Source of the DNA: Actinidia chinensis
Taxonomy: Eukaryota > Streptophyta > Magnoliopsida > Ericales > Actinidiaceae
Assembly: GCA_009663005.1 (NCBI GenBank)
Contig: CM018907.1
Coordinates: 12,792,334 to 12,804,833, forward strand
DNA length: 12,500 nt
Reading direction: 5' to 3'
Part shown: piece after piece, positions 7,650-12,500 of the stretch
Layout: each line of letters begins with the position of its first letter
Position numbering within the stretch: the stretch's first letter is position 1
Program-made: the position numbers and the translations under genes
Notes under the pieces: generated by a model
What the model was told of the DNA's origin: nothing
Database searches by the model: none
What the model saw: the letters and a program-made list of their open reading frames with translations, nothing else

Positions 7650-7748
7650 AAAGATGGTGGTGGACAATTTCTGATGCCATTCATAGGAGGCAGGGCACAG
7701 TCTGCTTATGAAAGTGAAAGTAGCAAAGGAAAGCAGAGAGAACAATAG
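7650..7748 (+). other. Short open frame after an acceptor-like TAG, possible last exon
   Basis: Following TTATCATAG there is a 32-codon frame (DGGGQFLMPFIGGRAQSAYE, then a Ser/Lys/Gln-rich end) ending in TAG at 7746-7748. It lies downstream of the candidate NAC exon 3 on the same strand. Its hydrophilic, Ser-rich end would suit a NAC C-terminus, but no homologue was recognised. Chance remains likely. Confidence 0.2.
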
Positions 7749-8169
7749 CTATACTTGGTAGAATTAACGAGTAAAGGATTCGGTGAATGAAAATAATTTA
7801 AGCAGAATGCGTTGCGGAAGCACAAGAAGTGCAATGAACTAATTACCTTGGCATTTGCAGCACGGCAAGGGAGGTTCAGTAGAATTGCTAGGCAGCATCT
7901 TATCTTCATTTTATCCCAGTATCCTGCTATACAGGGCACTAAACGACTCGTTTAGGTGCTTCTTTTCTCGAATCAATTAATTGAAATCATAAAATTCCAA
8001 TTTCCTTTGTTGCTGTTATAGTTATTAACAGAGGTAGACAAATTTTAACCGCACTAGTCAATTATTTACCTTGTTTTGCAAACAATAAGTTAATTGCATT
8101 TACCAGTCTTGGAGAGTCCTGTCACATAACGTCCACACATCACACTAACAAAATATCAACACAAAAATT

Positions 8170-8358
8170 CTTTGAGCCTTGAGGTAGAGTTAATTATGCT
8201 TTTCTTTTGAACAATCTTTACAAATCTATTATCAACCACATCCTTGCTTACCTGTAATATTACTCATTTCTCATTTTAAGCAGAGTGTATTGGCATTATC
8301 CTAAGGCATTTTTGAACAATTGAATCAAGCAATAAGCACTTTGTTTGCACATGTTATT
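8170..8358 (+). repeat. Direct repeat, copy 2 (~190 bp)
   Basis: This is the second copy of the 7208-7395 sequence, sharing GAGTTAATTATGCTTTTCTT, CCTTGCTTACCTGTAAT and AATCAAGCAATAAGCACTTT. It ends about 90 bases before the spacer begins, so it marks the 3' edge of the NAC unit. Confidence 0.85.
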
Positions 8359-8446
8359 TTGCAGAGCATATAATTAGGTTGGACAAGGCTTATATCAAAG
8401 TCCACTTTGGGATTGAATAATTAAAATTATTTATATTATACGTCTT

Positions 8447-9800
8447 ATCGAGAATTATAATACTATAAAAAATTAAGTTAATCAGATTAAATGTTAATGA
8501 ATATGAATTCATAACAAGATAAATAAATATAATTTTATATAATATTTTTATTTATTAAATTATAAAATAATATAAAATAAATATTAATTTATATTCAATC
8601 AATATAATTTATTACACAAAATTTATAATACTAACGATTCACAAAAAAAAAAAACTTGGACTCACAGTGCAGTCCAAAACTCCAAACCAGACTCCAGATA
8701 ACCTGTGTCCAGTTAGATTCTGCCAAGAAGAGGAAAGAGAGAAACAGAGTGAGAGATGATAGACACAGAGATAAAGGGGGATGGGATGGGATGAGATGGG
8801 AGAGAGAAACAGAGATAGAGATTGAGGGGGAGGGAAGAGATAGAGACCTACACCCACCGGGTTCTCAAGCAAACTGCCCTCACCAGACAACGCGTGACCC
8901 ACGACCCATGGTCACCGTCGCCGGCGGTCTCACCAATGCAGTTTCGACGCTCCTCAACCATCAATGACCAGGGTCGCCAATGGCGCTCAGTCCGACGTTC
9001 AGAAAGAGAGATGGTCGTGGGCCGCCACTCGTCGTTGTTTGTTCCTTCGATGCTTCGCCACTCCCCAATTGCTTTTTTCTTGGGATTGTGGTCAGATTCA
9101 TCCCAATTGAATCATAAAAAAAACACCTTCTTGAGCCCTTCCCTCTCCTCCTCTACAAATCCAATTTGGGGCTTGCCCAAAAATTGAATTATTGAGCCTA
9201 GTTTTTAAATCCGCATCATAAACATCTCTCTCTAGACCAATTTGGGTTGAGTTCATAACAAAATTGAATTTGTTGAGTTCTATGGTCTCATTCCCAAAAT
9301 CAATCCAAACACCCATCTACGTTCTCTAAGAATTTTCTTTTGGTTCTTGATTATAAGCGGTTAGGTGGCTGTTGGGGTGGGTGAGTTGTGAAATCATACC
9401 CAATTAAAAAAAAAATACGAGAAAAAACCAAATCCACCGGAAATATGATTTGGTTTGTTTGTGTTTTGATTATTATTGATGTATTTTAATCCCATTACAA
9501 TCTGGGTCTCTCTCTAAGATTTTTATTCTATTCCTTTGTATTTGTGATGGTGGCAAGGTGGTGGTGGTGGTGGTGGGACTGACAAATTCAGAGAGGGGAG
9601 TAGGGGAAGAATGGAGAAGTGGGCAATACTGTAATTTGCATGTTTAAGTGAAGGTACTAAAGTCATTTTACTTTTCCGTCACTTCAATTAGGAGAAACAC
9701 TAACAGGGGTGTCATTGTAATTTCTAGAAGATAAAAGTTGAATCTGTATTAAATACAAACTTTAGACCAGGTCATTGTAATTCACCCTAAAAAATTTAGT
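8447..9800. repeat. Intergenic spacer segment, second copy (no hAT-like insertion)
   Basis: This matches 157-477 followed directly by 2234-3310. It contains the AT-rich left part (8447-8640), the GA-rich run (about 8720-8850), the GC-rich block (about 8860-9075), the CT-rich repeated leader-like part (9140-9290), a GGT array (9557-9577) and the ATTGTAATT-like tail. Two overlapping open frames on the plus strand (8656-8967 and 8822-9187) and one on the minus strand (8639-8902) are not kept in the first copy and resemble no family, so no gene is called. Confidence 0.7.
9557..9577 (+). repeat. GGT triplet array
   Basis: Seven GG(T/G) triplets in a row, at the position that carries GGGGTA repeats in the first spacer copy. 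The flanking TGATGGTGGCAA and ACTGACAAATT are the same in both. Confidence 0.9.
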
Positions 9801-9890
9801 TGGCCCTTTCAAGTGCCCACTCCCCTGAGTATTCCACACATCATATAATTCTTTACATTATTGCTCTACATTATTAAAAAATTTCGGGCA
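9801..9890. repeat. Upstream-region repeat, copy a of unit 2
   Basis: This is the close counterpart of 3311-3400, sharing CTTTCAAGTGCCCACTCC and CCACACATCATATAATTCTT. Downstream of it unit 2 continues with TAATCTCTCCTTATACCCGAGGTAGATAATC, similar to 4889-4924, whereas unit 1 carries the inverted-repeat element instead. Confidence 0.75.
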
Positions 9891-9999
9891 CATCAGGCCC
9901 ACTTGATCTATTTGTACCGAATCCTAACTAATCTCTCCTTATACCCGAGGTAGATAATCTTCTATTAAAAAATATAATTAATATTTATAAAAAAGACAA

Positions 10000-10994
10000 C
10001 CTTGTTGTTCCCCCGCCGCAACCTAATAACCACAACCACCTCCGCCACTACCTAATAACCACCACTAGTGCTACCAATCACAAGCACCACCACAAAATAT
10101 TGTCGTCTAATGCCACCCAACTACCACCGCCCACATCAACTACCACCCGCCAAACAACCACCATTGCCATCACCCGGATATACAGAAAAAAATGTTTATG
10201 GTACCCTATCCACCCCTCTTCTAAAGAGGGGTTAAACAATTTTTCTATTTCTACGCCATGCAGGTAGAGTATCAAATTTGGCCTAAAATATTAGTCATAC
10301 TCACGGAATGAATAATGTACGAAATGACGGGGGTTTACTAAATTCATACTCGAATATATGCCACTCCCTCCCCCACTATTAGTTATTATATAGATTCCTA
10401 TTAATTAGAAGTAATTTCACTTATATCCTCGTGTGTACGTATAAATAAATTATTTACAGTTATTACATTTTTTTTATTTGTTCTCTCTTTAATATATCAA
10501 AATGGGTGTTTTTAAAGAAATTGTAAAAAATTAAATAATCGTTTTTTACTGTCATGACATTACATGAGAAATCTCCCTATTTTTTTGTTTTAGTTCTAAA
10601 TCCACTCTGTGGGTTCCTCACACATCTATAATTATTTTCATTATTACTTACGTTTGTAAAAATTTCCGTCCGGGTAGCCAGACCAATCGATTTGTCCAAA
10701 AGGTTAACTAATATTTCTATCCATGAGATATATATCGCTGAACTTACGGATATTATCTCTTTGCCTTATCCCACCAACCACTGGAAAAATCCACCTTCAT
10801 TAAGGAGATTTCCCCAAAAGATTTACAACATTGTCCGTGGGACCTCTTGTTAGAGTCTAGTGTTTTAGTCTAAGAAACCTATTAGGATAACACTTCAACA
10901 CCAATTAGTCTTCATTGTCCACTATGGATTTTTAATAAAAATATAATCTCTTGCTCTCTCTCTTGGTTTCAAGAATCGAGAAATCATGTAATTA
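10000..10994 (+). promoter_or_regulatory. Upstream region of the unit 2 NAC copy
   Basis: This aligns with about 4160-5158. It has the CCA-rich tract (about 10010-10180), the shared motif TTTCACTTATATCCTCGTGTGT followed by TATAAATA at 10440-10447, repeat copy b (10596-10670, the most decayed of the four), and the CT-rich run ending TTGGTTTCAAG near 10973, where the acceptor-like CAG of the other copies has changed. No binding sites are assigned. Confidence 0.4.
10596..10670. repeat. Upstream-region repeat, copy b of unit 2
   Basis: CCACTCTGTGGGTTCCTCACACATC and TATAATTATT match 4790-4830 in unit 1, and more distantly copy a of both units. The left part of the repeat (TTTCAAGTGCC) is degraded here. 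Confidence 0.55.
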
Positions 10995-12470
10995 ATGAGT
11001 AAGTCTGATTTCTCTCATCTCTTTACTTCCAAGAATGGAAGAGATGTCGAGGAAGGTGGTGTTAATGGTGGGTGTTTCGAGCGTCGAATACTACATATTC
11101 TCTACCGCCGGGGTAAATCGATTTCCCTACGGATGAGGAATTGGTGTACTACTTGATAGACAAGGTTTTGGGCAGGCCTTTCCCCATCGTCCCCATCGAC
11201 ATCAATCTCTACCATTACAATCCTCAACAACTTTCTCGTATGACTCTCCCTCTCTCCTCATGTCTTTTTCTCCTTGATTCCTTCCAAAATATTTTGTCTT
11301 GCTTAATTGTGTTACTTTGGAAATGATTTATTTTTTGTTCTTGTTGCTTCTTGCTCTTTTTAATTGTGAATTGGATACATGTGATTTTTTCATTCTGATT
11401 CCGTACAATTGTTTTTTGGTCTCGAGTTTCTTCTTTTTCCATTAAATAGTTGGACTAATGAGTTAATAATAACAATTAATAACGGGCAACTTGCCCTAAA
11501 TCCTTATCATTATCCTTCTTGTAAATTCTCTCAAGTTATAATAATTTTTGTTCTTTTGCGACAAAAAAAATATAAAAAATTAAACAGTCTAATGATTTCT
11601 CCCTCAATTGTTTACCATGTCTTATTATTTGGTTGGTGTTTAATTTAGGGTTTTCGAAAAGTTTGAAACCTTTGTGGGTTTTAGTAAGATATTTAAATTC
11701 TATGTTGTAGATAAAAAAAGAAGAAAACTTTGGCATTCTTTTGAGTTGAATTCAAGATTAACTAATCTACACATACATCTCACATCTTAGTGTTTTTTCT
11801 AATAAAAATTTGAATACGAAATGTTTTGTTATATAGTTACAATGAATCATATATAATAAGATTGAATTGTGATTATTATTGACTCAATCTTATGTCTCTA
11901 CAAAGAGAGAATGGCCAGTTGTTTTTTACAAATAACTAAAAGAGTAAATAACACATTAATTAACCTAGCAACCCGTCTAATTTTTTAGCTAAATTTTTAT
12001 TTTACTATTTATTTTTTAATTGTATTCGTCAACTCTTACATATTAGATTAAGTATCAATGTTATTCTTCCACTTACTTGCCTTTCAAATAAAGGTCATCT
12101 GGGCTCTTGGAAAGGGCCACATAGCCTCTTCCTTTGGTCCTTTATAAGAAGTATTTGTTTGTTGTGAATTGATCGTATGAAGAAGTACGAATTAAACGAA
12201 CGAGAGAAAAGAGGGGTATTTTCTTTACCCTAAGAGATAGAAATACCCACATGGTACGATCGAGTGAAAGCTGTTGATGCTTCTGAAGTTTAACGGAGCA
12301 GCAATCCAATTAAGATAATAACAGGACAATTGGGTAGCAAGAAAAACGTTGATTTTTTGTGAAAGGTAATGCCAGAGATGGTAAAACGAGACTAATTGGC
12401 TCATGCATAATAACACTCGAGTTGAGAATTCTTCCTTTCGGCCACATTAGGGAAACCTGGAGACATGAAG
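10995..12470 (+). pseudogene. NAC-domain transcription factor pseudogene, unit 2 (exons 10995-11237 and about 12183-12470; 3' end outside window)
   Basis: Exon 1 has the best subdomain A in the window: CTACCGCCGGGG (LPPG), RF, then PTDEELVYYLIDKVLGRPFP, IVPIDINLYHYNPQQLS, and a GTATG donor at 11238. Exon 2 keeps YFFTLRD, TNWLMH, TLEL and, at its end, EFFLSATLGKPGDMK before a GTAC donor at 12471, the usual NAC intron 2 position. Lesions include an extra T near 11024 and a lost A near 11048, shifts around RF/PTDEE, a stop within the (R)DRKYP stretch, and loss of Trp in the WKATG motif, where the sequence reads TTCTGAAGTTTAACGGAG against TTCTGGAAGGCTACAGGAG in unit 1. WKATG contributes to DNA contact in NAC proteins, so even ignoring frameshifts this copy would be impaired. 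The exon 2 acceptor has changed from CGTAG to CGTATGAAG. The window ends ten bases after the GT at 12471-12472 that opens intron 2, so any exon 3 is unseen. Confidence 0.7.
11238..12182 (+). other. Intron 1 of the unit 2 NAC copy
   Basis: T-rich sequence aligning with 5408-6328. Several short open frames on both strands occur (for example 11409-11648 plus and 11536-11736 minus), but they are not shared with the sister intron and show no motif. The 3' boundary is approximate because the acceptor is altered. Confidence 0.5.
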
Positions 12471-12500
12471 GTACAATCTTGATTCTTTCCTATGGAATGG

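Larger units (their letters stand above)
6959..8448. other. 3' tail of unit 1, mostly non-coding
   Basis: This AT-rich stretch contains an isolated transposon-end-like motif (7080-7092), a pair of direct repeats (7208-7395 and 8170-8358) and one short open frame (7650-7748). Its unit 2 counterpart lies beyond the window, and in unit 0 it has been deleted. I see no RNA gene in it. Confidence 0.5.

Noticed and set aside
7706..7939. Minus-strand frame of 77 codons
   Set aside because: It is Cys/Leu-rich with no recognisable domain, and a plus-strand exon candidate overlaps it; support is too weak.
7208..8358. LTR retrotransposon with ~190-bp LTRs
   Set aside because: The repeats lack TG...CA ends, no primer-binding site or polypurine tract was seen, and the interior holds no gag or pol similarity.
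8639..8902. Minus-strand open frame of 87 codons
   Set aside because: It is rich in Leu/Ser/Pro because it reads a GA-rich tract backwards. The related frames at 2144-2457 differ in frame and sequence.
8656..9187. Two overlapping plus-strand open frames (103 and 121 codons), the longest in the window
   Set aside because: They lie in GA-rich and GC-rich spacer, have skewed Arg/Glu/Ser composition, and are broken by indels in the first spacer copy (2234-2600). No family motif was seen.
10078..10275. Minus-strand frame rich in Val/Gly/Trp
   Set aside because: It comes from the CCA-rich tract and has no conserved counterpart at 4165-4310.

Overview
The window looks like nuclear DNA from a flowering plant, probably a eudicot. 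It is AT-rich and intron-rich, it carries NAC-domain coding exons (NAC is a plant-specific transcription-factor family), and it contains plant-type hAT elements. No bacterial, organellar, tRNA or rRNA gene was recognised. I cannot name the species.

The whole window is a tandem array of one NAC gene unit, with candidate start codons at 53 (unit 0), 5159 (unit 1) and 10995 (unit 2). Units 1 and 2 can be followed in parallel for their full overlap (upstream region, exon 1, intron 1, exon 2, start of intron 2) at an offset of about 5.84 kb. Neither has an unbroken reading frame: exon 1 and exon 2 carry many different small indels, and unit 2 loses the Trp codon of the WKATG motif. Unit 0 keeps a clean reading frame for 35 codons and is then joined directly to the intergenic spacer, so the rest of that gene is deleted. 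All three copies are best called pseudogenes or fragments, unless the indels are assembly errors.

Layout: 1-158 is the unit 0 exon fragment. 159-3310 is a spacer segment (AT-rich, then GA-rich, then GC-rich, then a CT-rich leader-like part), interrupted at 478-2233 by a 1.76 kb non-autonomous hAT-like element. 3311-4160 is an older duplicate of part of the NAC upstream region, carrying an inverted-repeat element (3404-3537) and a 219-bp hAT MITE with an 8-bp target duplication (3767-3985). 4160-5158 is the immediate upstream region of unit 1. 5159-6958 is the unit 1 NAC pseudogene with three recognisable exons. 6959-8448 is its 3' tail, holding a pair of ~190-bp direct repeats. 8449-9800 is the spacer again, without the hAT element. 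9801-10994 is the unit 2 upstream region. 10995-12470 is unit 2 through exon 2, and the window ends in its intron 2.

The genes do not form a pathway. The interest lies in the history of the locus: at least two rounds of duplication (part of the upstream region first, then the whole unit), a deletion fusing exon to spacer, and later transposon insertions that can be ordered because unit 2 preserves the empty sites.
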